Shown here: piece after piece, positions 34,750-44,598 of the stretch
Position numbering within the stretch: position 1 is the first letter of the stretch
Layout of the letters: every line of letters starts with the position of its first letter
Assembly: GCF_003674095.1 (NCBI RefSeq)
Contig: NZ_RDBF01000002.1
Location: forward strand, 186,001 to 250,000
Source of the DNA: Aeromicrobium phragmitis
GTDB taxonomy: Bacteria; Actinomycetota; Actinomycetes; Propionibacteriales; Nocardioidaceae
DNA length: 64,000 bases
Direction: 5' to 3'
Program-made: the position numbers and the translations under genes
The notes under the pieces: generated by a model
Told to the model about the DNA's origin: nothing
What the model saw: only the letters and a program-made list of their open reading frames with translations
Databases searched by the model: none

Positions 34750-35751
34750 ATGCGATCGTCACGGGTGTTTCACGCCGTCGACTCCCACACCGAAGGAATG
34801 CCCACCCGGGTCATCACCGGGGGAGTGGGCGTCATCCCCGGTGCCACCATGAACGAGCGGCGCCTGTACTTCATCGAACATCTCGACCACATCCGCCGGC
34901 TGCTGATGAACGAGCCGCGCGGGCACGCGTCGATGTCCGGCGCGATCCTCCAGCCGCCGACCCGGGACGACTGCGACTTCGGCATCGTCTACATTGAGGC
35001 CAGCGGCTGTCTGCCGATGTGCGGACACGGCACGATCGGCGTCGCGACGGTGCTCGTGGAGACCGGCATGGTCGAGGTGACCGAACCGGTCACCGAGATC
35101 CGGCTCGACACGCCGGCCGGGCTCGTCGTCGCGACGGTCCGCGTCGAGGACGGCCGGGCCGCCGCCGTGACGCTCGCCAACGTGCCGAGCTTCACCGAGC
35201 GCCTCGACGAGGTCGTCGAGGTCCCCGGCTACGGCAGCGTCCCGTACTCGATCGCCTTCGGCGGCAACTTCTACGCGATGGTCGAACTCGACGACGTCGG
35301 TCTGCCGTTCGACCGGTCGCGCCAGCAGGACATCATCGCCGCCGGACTGGCGATCATGGACGCGATCAACTCGACGGCGCCGCCCAAGCACCCGACGATC
35401 GACGGGGTCGACCACGTCCACCACGTCGAGTTCATCGCGCCGGGCTCCGACGCGGTGCGTTCACGCCATGCGATGGCGATCTACCCTGGCTGGTTCGACC
35501 GCTCTCCGTGCGGCACCGGCACGTCCGCCCGGATGGCCGAGCTGCACAGCCGTGGTGAACTCGCGCTGCACACCGACTTCGTCAACGAGTCGTTCATCGG
35601 CTCGGAGTTCACCGGGCGACTCGTCGGTACGGCCCGCGTCGGCGAGCACGAGGCGGTCCTTCCCGAGATCACCGGCCGCGCCTGGATCACCGGCACGGCT
35701 CAATACCTGCTCGATCCGCACGATCCATTCCCCGCCGGATTCGAATTCTGA
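34750..35751 (+). CDS. 4-hydroxyproline 2-epimerase (proline racemase family)
   Basis: 333 residues. Both catalytic Cys are present: GCLPMCGHGTIG and DRSPCGTGTSARM. Two Cys mean epimerase or racemase, not the dehydratase branch, where one is Thr. It converts trans-4-hydroxy-L-proline to cis-4-hydroxy-D-proline, the first catabolic step. ATG 34750 has a perfect AGGAGG five bases upstream. Confidence 0.88.
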   Translation: MRSSRVFHAVDSHTEGMPTRVITGGVGVIPGATMNERRLYFIEHLDHIRRLLMNEPRGHASMSGAILQPPTRDDCDFGIVYIEASGCLPMCGHGTIGVATVLVETGMVEVTEPVTEIRLDTPAGLVVATVRVEDGRAAAVTLANVPSFTERLDEVVEVPGYGSVPYSIAFGGNFYAMVELDDVGLPFDRSRQQDIIAAGLAIMDAINSTAPPKHPTIDGVDHVHHVEFIAPGSDAVRSRHAMAIYPGWFDRSPCGTGTSARMAELHSRGELALHTDFVNESFIGSEFTGRLVGTARVGEHEAVLPEITGRAWITGTAQYLLDPHDPFPAGFEF

Positions 35752-35759
35752 GGAGTCCC

Positions 35760-37247
35760 ATGAACGTCAATGCCATTCTCGAGTCGGCCGCCCAGGCAGC
35801 GCCGGCCTTCGCCCGCACCACGCCCCGCGAACGGGCCACCGCGCTCGTCGCCCTGGCGGGCGCGCTCGACGCCGCCGGCGACGAGATCGTCGCCCTCGGC
35901 CAGGAGGAGACCGGCCTCACCGAGGCGCGGCTGCGCGGAGAACTCAACCGCACCTCGCAGCAGCTGCGGCTGTTCGCCGAGGTCATCGTCGAGGGCGCGT
36001 ACCTCGACGCGCGAATCGACGAGGCCGATCCCGACTACGCCGTCGGCCCCCGGCCGGATGTTCGCCGGGTCAACGTCCCGCTCGGGCCGGTCCTGATCTT
36101 CGCGGCGTCCAACTTCCCGCTGGCGTTCTCCGTCGCGGGCGGCGACACCGCCGCGGCCCTCGCCGCCGGCAACCCCGTCATCCTCAAGGCACACGACGGC
36201 CACCCGCGCCTGAGCGAGTTCACCGGCCGCATCGTGACCGAGGCGTTGACCGACGCGGGCATGCCCGAGGGCACCTTCAACGTGCTGTTCGGCCGCGAAG
36301 AGGGGGTCGAGGCCCTGCGCGACCCGCGCGTGCGCGCAGCCAGCTTCACCGGCTCCACGCAGGTGGGCCGGATGCTGGCCGACATCGCCGCGGCCCGCCC
36401 GGTGCCGATCCCGTTCTACGGCGAGCTCGGCAGCGTCAACCCCGTCGTCGCCACGCCCCAGGCGGTCGCCGAGGACGCCGCAGGTCTGGCGCAAGCGTAC
36501 GTGGCGAGTGTCGCGGGATCGTGCGGTCAGCTGTGCACGAAGCCCGGTTTCCTGTTCGTCCCGAGCGCGCAGCCCCTTCGTGAGGCTGTCGTCGCGGCGG
36601 CTCAGGACGTCGCGCCGCATCGGCAGCTGACGGCCGGCATCACGGCCGGGTACCAGGAGCGCCGCGACGCCGTGCTGAAGGCCGAGGGCGTCGAGGTGCT
36701 CGTGGAGGGGGACGTCCAGGTCGACGACGAGGGCTTCGGCTGGGCTACCCCCACCCTCACCGTCATCACCCTCGCCCAGCTCGAGGCGGCCGGTGAGTCC
36801 GTGCTCGACGAGTCGTTCGGCCCGCTGTCGGTGATCGTCGAGTACGGGGACGACACCGCTGCGCTGCCCGAGGTGCTCGAGCGGCTCTTCCCGGGCAATC
36901 TGACCGCGACGATCCACCTGGGCTCCGGCGAGGACCCGCAGGGGTGGTCCGAACTGCTCGAGGTGCTGGCTCGCACGAGCGGACGGGTGCTCTTCGGCGG
37001 CTGGCCGACGGGTGTGTCGGTGACCGCGGCCATGCAGCACGGCGGTCCGGTGCCCGCGACGACGCAGGACTCGACGTCGGTCGGGACCGCGGCCATCGGC
37101 CGGTTCCTGCGAGCGGTGGCGTTCCAGAACGCTCCGCAGGCAGCCCTGCCGCCGGCGCTGCGCGACGACAACCCGTGGGGCATCCCGCAGCGCCGGAGCG
37201 CCGCCGGCCTCTCGTCGTCCTGGGGCGAGCTGACGGGACGGTACTGA
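35760..37247 (+). CDS. Aldehyde dehydrogenase, probable 2-oxoglutarate semialdehyde dehydrogenase
   Basis: 495 residues. FAASNFPLAFSVAGGDTAAALAAG is the cofactor region, SFTGSTQVGR the hinge, FYGELGSVNP holds the general base Glu and GSCGQLCTKPG the nucleophile Cys. The CTKPG form fits the NADP-linked branch. In this context it oxidises 2-oxoglutarate semialdehyde to 2-oxoglutarate. ATG 35760 with AGGAG. Confidence 0.85.
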   Translation: MNVNAILESAAQAAPAFARTTPRERATALVALAGALDAAGDEIVALGQEETGLTEARLRGELNRTSQQLRLFAEVIVEGAYLDARIDEADPDYAVGPRPDVRRVNVPLGPVLIFAASNFPLAFSVAGGDTAAALAAGNPVILKAHDGHPRLSEFTGRIVTEALTDAGMPEGTFNVLFGREEGVEALRDPRVRAASFTGSTQVGRMLADIAAARPVPIPFYGELGSVNPVVATPQAVAEDAAGLAQAYVASVAGSCGQLCTKPGFLFVPSAQPLREAVVAAAQDVAPHRQLTAGITAGYQERRDAVLKAEGVEVLVEGDVQVDDEGFGWATPTLTVITLAQLEAAGESVLDESFGPLSVIVEYGDDTAALPEVLERLFPGNLTATIHLGSGEDPQGWSELLEVLARTSGRVLFGGWPTGVSVTAAMQHGGPVPATTQDSTSVGTAAIGRFLRAVAFQNAPQAALPPALRDDNPWGIPQRRSAAGLSSSWGELTGRY

Positions 37248-37295
37248 GGTGCGGCGCGACGATCCCGCCCACGCGATCGGAGGAGCCAGCGCCTC

Positions 37296-38243
37296 ATGAC
37301 CGACACCATCGCCTACCTCGACGCCGCCGCGGTGGCGCGACTGCGACCACGAGACGCCGTCCAGGCGCTGGTCGTTGCGCTCCGCGAGGGGCTCGACCCG
37401 GCCCGGTCGACGCCGCGCCAGTTCGTCCCGCTGACCCATGGCGACTACATCCTCATGCCGGCGGAGCACGGCGCGGACACCGGCGTCAAGATCGTCACCG
37501 TGGCGCCGGGCAACCGTGAGCACGGCCTGCCGCGCATCCAGGGGCTCTACGTGTTGTTCGACGCTCGGACGCTCGCGCCCCGGGCCGTCCTGGACGGCAT
37601 CGAGCTGACGGCGTTGCGGACGCCCGCGGTCTCGCTCGCCGGGGTCCGGCAGCACCTGCTCGCCGACACGTCGCCGCTGCAGGTCGTCGCCTTCGGCGCC
37701 GGCATTCAAGCGATCCGCCATGTCACCACGACCGCCGATGTCGTCGACGGCGTCCGCGAGATCGCCTCGGTGACCTTCGTGGTCCGCGACCCGGAGCGAG
37801 CGGACCTCCCGGCCGAACTCGCCGGCGTCGCCTGTGACGTGGTGCAGGTGGGCTCGGTCGAGGCTGACCGGGCCGTGGGGCAGGCGGGCATCGTCCACTG
37901 CGCCACCTCGGCTCGCGAGCCGGTGTTCGACTCGGCTCTGCTGCGCGACGACGCGATCGTCATCGCGGTGGGCTCGCACGATCCGGACGCGCGCGAGGTC
38001 GACGAGAGGCTGCTCGGGCGCGCGCGGGTGATCGTCGAAGACCGCGCCCCGGCGCTCCGGGAAGCCGGCGACGTCGTCATGGCCGTCGAGGCAGGGACGT
38101 TCGACGCCGCCGATCTCGTGACGCTCGCCGACGTGGCCGGAGAAGACGTCCACCCCGCGGGTCGTCCCGTGTTCTTCAAGTCCGTCGGTATGGCGTGGGA
38201 GGATCTCGTCGTCGCAGCCGCCGTGATGGAGGCACCTCGATGA
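37296..38243 (+). CDS. Ornithine cyclodeaminase/pyrroline-2-carboxylate reductase family
   Basis: 315 residues. GVKIVTVAPGN, the family loop DGIELTALRTPAVSLAG and Rossmann VVAFGAGIQAIRHV. In hydroxyproline clusters this family reduces pyrroline-2-carboxylate or opens related rings. No OCD-specific residue can be set apart from P2C reductase by eye. ATGA overlap with the next gene couples the two reductases. Confidence 0.8.
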   Translation: MTDTIAYLDAAAVARLRPRDAVQALVVALREGLDPARSTPRQFVPLTHGDYILMPAEHGADTGVKIVTVAPGNREHGLPRIQGLYVLFDARTLAPRAVLDGIELTALRTPAVSLAGVRQHLLADTSPLQVVAFGAGIQAIRHVTTTADVVDGVREIASVTFVVRDPERADLPAELAGVACDVVQVGSVEADRAVGQAGIVHCATSAREPVFDSALLRDDAIVIAVGSHDPDAREVDERLLGRARVIVEDRAPALREAGDVVMAVEAGTFDAADLVTLADVAGEDVHPAGRPVFFKSVGMAWEDLVVAAAVMEAPR

Positions 38244-39049
38244 AGGTCGCCATCCTCGGCCTCGGGTCGATCACCCGCGGCATCCTCGCCGCCCTCGAAC
38301 AGGCCCCCGAGGTGACCGAGGTCGTGGCGACCCGTCGCGCTCCGGGACGGCGCGAGGGCGATCCGGAGCACGCGGTGATGCTGTTCACCGACGAGGACCC
38401 GGCGGCCAACCGGCGCGCCGTCGCGGAGGCGGACGTGGTCTTCGTCTGCGTCAAGCCGCATCAGTTCCCTGCGATGCTCGAGGAGATCGCTCCGGTTCTC
38501 GAGCCGGCGTCGGTCGTGGTGTCGGTCGCAGCGGGAGTCAGCTTCTCGACGTTGCGACGGTGCACCGGTCCCGATCCACGCCTGGTCCGCCTTATGCCCA
38601 ACACCCCGACCGGAGTGGGGGAGGGTGTGGTCGGGCTCCTCACCGAGCACGAGGGCTCCGAGGAGCACACGCTGCTGGCCGAGTGGTTCTCCCGGGTGGG
38701 ATACGTCGTGCCGCTGCCGAACGAGGACGCCGTCAACGTCCTGAGCGCAGTCTCCGGCAGTGGTCCCGCCTACGTCTTCCGCCTGGCCGAGGCCATGACG
38801 AACGCCGCGCTCGACACGGGGATGTCCGCCGACCACGCCGAGGCGGCGGTGCGCCAGACGATCATCGGAGCCGCCGCGCTCCTCAAGGAGTCGCGGCTTT
38901 CGGCCGAGGAACTGCGGCGCCGGGTGACGAGTCCGGGCGGCACGACCGAACGCGCCGTCGCGGTGCTGGAGAGCGCATCGCCCGATGCGCTGTTCACTGA
39001 GGCGTTCGCTGCGTCCGTGCGCCACGCCCGAACGCTCGATCGTTCCTGA
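38240..39049 (+). CDS. Pyrroline-5-carboxylate reductase-like protein (ProC family)
   Basis: 269 residues. MKVAILGLGSITRG is the NAD(P) fold; VCVKPHQFPAMLEE, RLMPNTPTGVGEGVV, SAVSGSGPAYVFRLAEA and TSPGGTTERAV are family signatures. It reduces pyrroline-5-carboxylate to proline in the standard family role. Its place in a catabolic cluster suggests a substrate variant or proline recovery. Last gene of the operon. Confidence 0.85.
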   Translation: MKVAILGLGSITRGILAALEQAPEVTEVVATRRAPGRREGDPEHAVMLFTDEDPAANRRAVAEADVVFVCVKPHQFPAMLEEIAPVLEPASVVVSVAAGVSFSTLRRCTGPDPRLVRLMPNTPTGVGEGVVGLLTEHEGSEEHTLLAEWFSRVGYVVPLPNEDAVNVLSAVSGSGPAYVFRLAEAMTNAALDTGMSADHAEAAVRQTIIGAAALLKESRLSAEELRRRVTSPGGTTERAVAVLESASPDALFTEAFAASVRHARTLDRS

Positions 39050-39075
39050 ACCGTCCGCGCCTGGCGAGGCGGAGA

Positions 39076-39124
39076 AGAAGCCCCGGGCGGCCGCACCATG
39101 GTGGTGTGGCCGCCCGGGGCTTCT
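39076..39124. terminator. Strong bidirectional hairpin between convergent operons
   Basis: A 17-base stem, AGAAGCCCCGGGCGGCC with its reverse complement (39076-39092 with 39108-39124); the loop pairs further as CACCA/TGGTG. Both strands end in a short T-rich tail. It separates the proC-like gene from the minus-strand amidohydrolase. Confidence 0.85.
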
Positions 39125-39137
39125 CGTGCAGCGTCGC

Positions 39138-40337
39138 TCAGCCGATGAGCACGCCGTCGCGGACCACGGTGCGGGGCCGGGTGTCGTCCCAGAGCACGCT
39201 CACGTCCTGGTAGGGGTCGGCCGAGAGCACGACCATATCGGCCGGGGTGCCGACGGACAGCGAGCCGAGCTCGGGACGGCCGATCAGCGCGGCGTTGACC
39301 ACGGTGATCGATCGCAGCAGCTCCTGAGGCGTCTGCGCCTCGGCCTGGAGTCGCAGCCCCTGCAGCTGATCGTCCTCCAGATCCCCCATCAGGTCGCTGC
39401 CGAAACCGACGGGGACGCCGGCGCGCGCCGCGAGCTCGATGGCTCCGCGCCCGGCGTGCAGCACCTCCGCGTTCTTGGCCTGGCCGACGGGGGAGAGGCC
39501 CGCTTCGGCACCGCGCCGGCTCATCGAGTCGTAGGGCGCCAACGTCGGCACGAGATACGCCCCGTGCTCGGCCATGACCCGCGCGGCTTCCTCGTCGATG
39601 AGGTTGCCGTGCTCGATCGATCGAACTCCGTTCGTGACGGCGTGAACGACCGCCTCGCTGGAGTAGGCGTGCGCTGCGACGTAACTGCCGCGGCGGGTGG
39701 CCTCGTCGGTGACCGCTTGGATCTCCTCGGCGGAGTACTGCGGGATGCGCAGCGGATCGGTCGGGGACACCACCCCGCCCGACGCCATGATCTTGATGGC
39801 GTGGGCACCTTGGCGGAACCGGTCGCGGACGGCCCGGCGCAGGTCGTCGACGCCGTCGACGACCTCGTTCATATGGCCGTGGCCGAAGCACAGGTCGAGA
39901 TCGCCGGGCCGCGGATCGCCGTGGCCGCCGGTCTGGCTGAGCGCCGCGCCGGTGTACAGGTAGCGCGGCGCGAGGAAGAGCCCCTCGTCGATCGCGGAGG
40001 CGATGCCGGGATCGCCCCCGGCCACGTCCCGCACGGTGGTGAAGCCCCGTCGGACGGCCGCCGCGAGCCGACGCGTCGCGTTGACCGCCACGTAGCTCAG
40101 CGGCCGCAGTTCGAGCTCCAGCCCGCCGAGGCACGTCGAGTAGGCGTGGAAGTGGGCGTCGATGAAGCCGGGCACGACGGTGGCCCCGCCGAGGTCGACC
40201 GAGGGGGCGCTCGTCGCGCCCACCTCGCCGACCTCGGCGATGGTCCCGTCCTGGATGAGCAGATCGCCCTCCACGACGTCCCCCGTGGCCGGGTCCAAGA
40301 ATCGGCCCGACCGCAGGACGAGGTCGGTGCCGCTCAT
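39138..40337 (-). CDS. Metal-dependent amidohydrolase, prolidase-like branch
   Basis: 399 residues. VVPGFIDAHFHAY is the metal site 1; SYVAAHAYSSEAVVHAVTNG and SIEHGNLIDEEAA supply later ligands. QTGGHGD and FTTVRDVAGG resemble amidohydrolases shown elsewhere to act as imidodipeptidases. This would fit release of hydroxyproline from a peptide, but imidazolonepropionase-like roles are possible. ATGA overlap with the hydantoinase B gene makes one operon. Confidence 0.8.
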   Translation of the reverse strand: MSGTDLVLRSGRFLDPATGDVVEGDLLIQDGTIAEVGEVGATSAPSVDLGGATVVPGFIDAHFHAYSTCLGGLELELRPLSYVAVNATRRLAAAVRRGFTTVRDVAGGDPGIASAIDEGLFLAPRYLYTGAALSQTGGHGDPRPGDLDLCFGHGHMNEVVDGVDDLRRAVRDRFRQGAHAIKIMASGGVVSPTDPLRIPQYSAEEIQAVTDEATRRGSYVAAHAYSSEAVVHAVTNGVRSIEHGNLIDEEAARVMAEHGAYLVPTLAPYDSMSRRGAEAGLSPVGQAKNAEVLHAGRGAIELAARAGVPVGFGSDLMGDLEDDQLQGLRLQAEAQTPQELLRSITVVNAALIGRPELGSLSVGTPADMVVLSADPYQDVSVLWDDTRPRTVVRDGVLIG

Positions 40338-42055
40338 GCGGTCGCCCGGGCGTCGCGGCGTTCGGCCGTCGCGGTGTGGTCGACGGCCAGGGTGTCGTCG
40401 ATGACGACTCCGTACAGCTCCGCGGCCTTCTCGCGAGTGACGAAACCGTCGATGACGTCGTCGAGGACGCGCTGCGGATCGCGCTCGTACGGGTCGCCGT
40501 AACCGCCGCCACCGCCGGTGACGTTGGCGAGGGTGCTGCCGGCAGGGCGCGGGTAGGTGCCGCCCTGCAGGACGCGCTCCTCGGCGGTCCCACCGTCGAG
40601 CACGATCTTGGCGGGCACCGCTTCCTGACCGTCCTCGAGCGCCCACGGCGCGGACTTGGTCTTGTACACCAGGCAGATGCCCGTCGAGTCGGCCTCGAAG
40701 CGGTAGGTGCGGTTGACGCCCACACCGCCGCGGAAGCGGCCGGCGCCACCGGAGTCGGGCACGTATCCGTACGACTCGATGAACAGCGGGGCCTTCATCT
40801 CCAGCACTTCGACGGGGTTGTTGCGGCAGCCAGGCTCGGACAGGTGCATGATCCCGTCTTCGCCGTCGCCGCCGGCGTGGGCACCGAAGCCCACGGCCTC
40901 GTTGGTGGCCTCGAGCCACGCCTCACCCGTGCGCGGGTCGGTGCCCCACCCCATCATCGACGAGACGTCGCCGCCCGAGCACGCGGGAATGCGGTCCGGC
41001 ATGCCCTGCGCGAGCGCCTTCAGCACGACCTCGCCGGCCAGCAGGCCGGTCCAGAGCGTGAACGTCGGCATCGGGTGGACGGCGTGCATGACCGAGCCCG
41101 GTTCGGTGACGACGCGCAGCGGCGCGAAGTTGCCCGCGACCACCGGGCTGTCCGGGGTGGTGATCGCCTTGAACACGAGGCTCGACAGTGCCTCGGTCTG
41201 GCCGACCGGAAGATTGATCGGCCCCTTGACGTCCTTCGCGCTGCCGGTCCAGTCCACGATCATCTCGTCGTCGGTGATGGTCACCGTGGCCTTCATCTTG
41301 ACGAGGGTGTCGCGGTCGATGCCGTCGCTGTCGACGAAGTCCTCGGCGCTCCACGTGCCCTTGGGAAGCTTCGCGAGCGCGAGGCGGGCGAGCTTTTCGC
41401 CGTGCTCGTTGATCGCGACCATGGCGTCGAGGAGTTCCTGCGTGCCGTACTTGGCGGCGACCTCCTGCATCCGTCGCACGCCCGTGACGCAGGCCGAGAC
41501 CTGCGCCTGGATGTCGCCGATGGTGCGCTCGGGCATCCGGCTGTTGAACCGGATGAGGTTGAGGATGTCGTCGTTGGGCTCGCCGGCGCGGTACAGGCGG
41601 CTCGCCGGGAACACCAGACCCTCCTCGTACGCGTCGACCGAATCCAGCACGTAACCGGGGTTCTTCTGCTTGAGATCCAGCACGTGGATGCGGCACGACG
41701 AGAAGCCGATCAACGCACCGTCGACGTGGATCGGCGCGAACACGAGCGGATCGAGCGTGTGCGCCGAGGACCAGTACGGGTGGTTGAGGATGAAGACGTC
41801 GCCCGGCGCCATGTTCTCGGCACCGAGGTACTCGATGGACTTCTTGATGCCGTGGTCGTTGCCGCGGGTGAAGATCGCGATGCCGGGCGCGTCGGCGACG
41901 ACGTCGCCGTTCGCGTCGTGCAGGCCGATGCCGTAGTCGTGGATCTCGTAGACGACGGTGTTGTACGCCGTGCGACACAGGTTGCGCGCCATCTCCTCGG
42001 CGCCGGCCAGCAGGCTGTGACGGATGACCTCGAGGGTGATCGCGTTGCTGCTCAT
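40334..42055 (-). CDS. HyuB-type hydantoinase/oxoprolinase subunit B
   Basis: 573 residues. ANGDVVADAPGIAIFTRGNDHG, FILNHPYWSSAHTLD and the C-terminal GGGGYGDPYERDPQRVL identify hydantoinase B. With HyuA it opens a lactam ring with ATP (N-methylhydantoinase, 5-oxoprolinase or caprolactamase type). The substrate cannot be read from sequence. Overlaps HyuA gene by four bases. Confidence 0.9.
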   Translation of the reverse strand: MSSNAITLEVIRHSLLAGAEEMARNLCRTAYNTVVYEIHDYGIGLHDANGDVVADAPGIAIFTRGNDHGIKKSIEYLGAENMAPGDVFILNHPYWSSAHTLDPLVFAPIHVDGALIGFSSCRIHVLDLKQKNPGYVLDSVDAYEEGLVFPASRLYRAGEPNDDILNLIRFNSRMPERTIGDIQAQVSACVTGVRRMQEVAAKYGTQELLDAMVAINEHGEKLARLALAKLPKGTWSAEDFVDSDGIDRDTLVKMKATVTITDDEMIVDWTGSAKDVKGPINLPVGQTEALSSLVFKAITTPDSPVVAGNFAPLRVVTEPGSVMHAVHPMPTFTLWTGLLAGEVVLKALAQGMPDRIPACSGGDVSSMMGWGTDPRTGEAWLEATNEAVGFGAHAGGDGEDGIMHLSEPGCRNNPVEVLEMKAPLFIESYGYVPDSGGAGRFRGGVGVNRTYRFEADSTGICLVYKTKSAPWALEDGQEAVPAKIVLDGGTAEERVLQGGTYPRPAGSTLANVTGGGGGYGDPYERDPQRVLDDVIDGFVTREKAAELYGVVIDDTLAVDHTATAERRDARATA

Positions 42056-44097
42056 CGGTTCTCTCCTTCGGCCTTGATGTGGATGACGAGCTCGCCGAGC
42101 GGCCCGACGACGAGGCGATCGCCCTCGTGCATCACCGTGGTCGCGGTGTGCTCGGCGATGACGGCGGGTCCGGCGATCTCGTCACCGGCGAGCAGCGACT
42201 CGCGGCTGAACACCCGGTACTCGCTCGCAACGCCGGTCGCGTGCACGTCGCGGCGGCTGATCGGCTCCGGCGTGCCCTCCGCACGCTGGTCCATGCGGGG
42301 CCACGATGGCTTCTCGACGACACCCGTGGCCTTGAGCCGCAGCGTGGTGATCTCGACCGGATCGCTCATCGTGTGGCCGTAGAGGCGATGGTGCAGGACC
42401 GCGAACTCCCCCTCGATGGCCGCGATGACGTCGGCGGAGTCCTCGGGGTAGACGACCGTGGCGGAGTGCTCCTGGCCGGCGTACCGCACGTCGACCGTGC
42501 GCTGGTAAGCACGGTGCTGCGGGCCGAAGCCCTCCCGCTCCAGCGCCTCCGCAGCCTCGACCTCCATGGCACCGAACGCCTCGGTGAAGAAAGCCGGATC
42601 GACCTCGCGCAGCGGCCGCACGGACGTCCGGGCGAAATCATGCTGCACGTCGGCCATCAGCATGCCGAGCGCCGAGAACGCGCCCTGTCCCGGCGGGACG
42701 ATGACGCGGGGGATGTTGAGTTCGCGCGCGACGTCGACGGCGACCAGACCGCCACCGCCGCCGAAGGACATCAGGGCGAAGTCCTGCGGGTCGCGACCGA
42801 GCTCGACGGTGATGGCGCGGACGGCGCCGACGATCTTCATGTTGGCGATCTGGACGGCGCCACGCGCGAGTTCCTCCACGCCCATACCCAGTCGTTCGGC
42901 CACACTGGCGAGCGCCTTGTCCGCGAGCTGCTCGTCGAGCTGGAGATCCCCGCCGAGGGCGACGTCGGCACCGAGGTAGCCCAGCGCCACGGCGGCGTCC
43001 GTGAAGGTCGGTTCGGAGCCGCCGCGTGCGTACGCGGCGGGACCGGGGTCGGCCCCCGCGCTCTGCGGGCCGACCTGCAGGGCGCCGGCTTCGTCGAGGG
43101 AGATGATCGAACCGCCGCCGGCGCCGATCGTGTGGATGTAGAGCGAGGGGGTGTTGATCGGGAGTCCCTCGAACTCGGCCCCCTGGTACATGACCGGCTC
43201 GTGGTCGAGGACGAGGGAGGCGTCCAGGCTGGTGCCGCCCATATCGATGGTGATGATGTTGGGCTCGCCGAGTTCGTGCGAGAGCGCGGCGGCACCCACC
43301 ACGCCGCCGGCGGGACCGGAGAGGATCAGGTTGACCGGCTGCTCCGCCGCTGCCTGAGCCGTCATCGCACCGCCGCCGGAGCGCGACATCAGGAAGCGGC
43401 CGTCGAAGCTGCCGCTGGCCAGCTCGTCGGAGAGCTCGCGCAGATAGTTGCGCACGATCGGCTTGATGTAGGCGTCGAGCACCGCAGTGCTGGTGCGCTC
43501 GTACTCGCGGTACTCGCGGGACAGCTCGTGAGAGAGGGTCACCTCGACGGCGGGCGCGACCCGGGCGAGCACCTCGCCCATGGCGATCTCGTTGGCGGGG
43601 TTGGCGTAGGCGTGCAGGAACCCGACCGCGACGGCCTCGTAGCCGCCCTCGGCGATCTCTCGGGCGACGCGTTCGGCGTCGGCGAGATCGAGCGACGTCA
43701 TGACCGAACCGTCGTAGCGCGTCCGCTCGGTGACCTCGAACGTATCGCGCCGCCGGACCAGAGGAGCGGGCTTGCGATAGGTGATGTCGTACATCGCCCG
43801 CCGGTCGGTGCGCCCGAGCAGGTAGACGTCGCGGAAGCCGCGGGTGCCGATGATGGCGACCCGGGCGCCGGTGCGGGTCAGCAGGGAGTTGAGCCCGAGC
43901 GTGGTGCCGTGGTTGAACGACGCCACCTCATCGAGCGGTGCCTCCGCCTTCGCGAAGGCGTCGAGCACGCCCCGCTTCGGGTCGCGCGGCGTGGTGGGGA
44001 CCTTCTCGAAGCGCAGGACGCCGGTAGCGGGGTCCAGCTTGACGACGTCGGTGAAGGTCCCTCCGACGTCGATGGAGATGCGGGTACTCGGGGACAT
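42052..44097 (-). CDS. HyuA-type hydantoinase/oxoprolinase subunit A
   Basis: About 681 residues. ISIDVGGTFTDVVKLDPATG is the N-terminal ASKHA phosphate-1 motif, DMGGTSLDAS phosphate-2, SFGGGGGLVAVDVAREL the adenosine region. ATG 44097 is preferred because GGGAGAGG lies just upstream; an earlier ATG is eight codons away. Supplies ATP-driven phosphorylation of the amide for HyuB. Its promoter carries operator 44129. Confidence 0.92.
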   Translation of the reverse strand: MSPSTRISIDVGGTFTDVVKLDPATGVLRFEKVPTTPRDPKRGVLDAFAKAEAPLDEVASFNHGTTLGLNSLLTRTGARVAIIGTRGFRDVYLLGRTDRRAMYDITYRKPAPLVRRRDTFEVTERTRYDGSVMTSLDLADAERVAREIAEGGYEAVAVGFLHAYANPANEIAMGEVLARVAPAVEVTLSHELSREYREYERTSTAVLDAYIKPIVRNYLRELSDELASGSFDGRFLMSRSGGGAMTAQAAAEQPVNLILSGPAGGVVGAAALSHELGEPNIITIDMGGTSLDASLVLDHEPVMYQGAEFEGLPINTPSLYIHTIGAGGGSIISLDEAGALQVGPQSAGADPGPAAYARGGSEPTFTDAAVALGYLGADVALGGDLQLDEQLADKALASVAERLGMGVEELARGAVQIANMKIVGAVRAITVELGRDPQDFALMSFGGGGGLVAVDVARELNIPRVIVPPGQGAFSALGMLMADVQHDFARTSVRPLREVDPAFFTEAFGAMEVEAAEALEREGFGPQHRAYQRTVDVRYAGQEHSATVVYPEDSADVIAAIEGEFAVLHHRLYGHTMSDPVEITTLRLKATGVVEKPSWPRMDQRAEGTPEPISRRDVHATGVASEYRVFSRESLLAGDEIAGPAVIAEHTATTVMHEGDRLVVGPLGELVIHIKAEGENR

Positions 44098-44128
44098 GTT
44101 CCTCTCCCATCGAATGGTCACGATGTGA

Positions 44129-44142
44129 GTAATATGTCACAC
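44129..44142. promoter_or_regulatory. Operator between divergent hyuA and ABM-like genes
   Basis: GTAATATGTCACAC with flanking inverted GTGAG and CTCAC. It lies 32 bases before the hyuA start and 65 before the plus-strand start, so one site could control both directions. Confidence 0.7.
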
Positions 44143-44206
44143 CTCACCACGTCGTGGCGAGACCCAGGCCACGATTTACCCAACCGTCACATTCCGAGGA
44201 GTTCCG

Positions 44207-44548
44207 ATGATCCGCACGATCTTGACGTTCACGCCCGACCCTGCCGCGATCGAGGAGATCGAGCGGATCTACGCCGCAGGCGACGTCCTGGCCTACTCCC
44301 TGGAGCAGACGCGCGCCCTCGCCTCGGAATTGGCCGTGGACATCGACGACCCCGAGCATCCCGAGATCGTCGTCACCGCGCTGTGGCCCGATGAGGCGGC
44401 GTACCAGGAGTGGCTGGATCATCCGCGGCGGGCCGCCGCGGCCCCCGGGCTGCCGGAGTTGGTGGGCCCCGTCGGGGCGGCGCGCCGGTACGAGGTGCGG
44501 CAGCGCGTGGTGAAAGCCGAGGACCAGAGCGTGCGGCACGATGTGTGA
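44207..44548 (+). CDS. Small ABM/dimeric alpha-beta barrel protein
   Basis: 113 residues. MIRTILTFTPDPAAIEEIER and ALWPDEAAYQEWLDHP resemble the antibiotic biosynthesis monooxygenase fold, which serves as small enzymes or chaperones. Its tail (PVGAARRYEVRQRVV) is basic. ATG with GAGGAG upstream. Divergent from hyuA and preceding the importer, so probably used with the same substrate. Reaction unknown. Confidence 0.65.
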   Translation: MIRTILTFTPDPAAIEEIERIYAAGDVLAYSLEQTRALASELAVDIDDPEHPEIVVTALWPDEAAYQEWLDHPRRAAAAPGLPELVGPVGAARRYEVRQRVVKAEDQSVRHDV

Positions 44549-44598
44549 GTCGCAACCGGGAATTAACACGAAAGTGGTGGCGCGACACGACGTGATGG

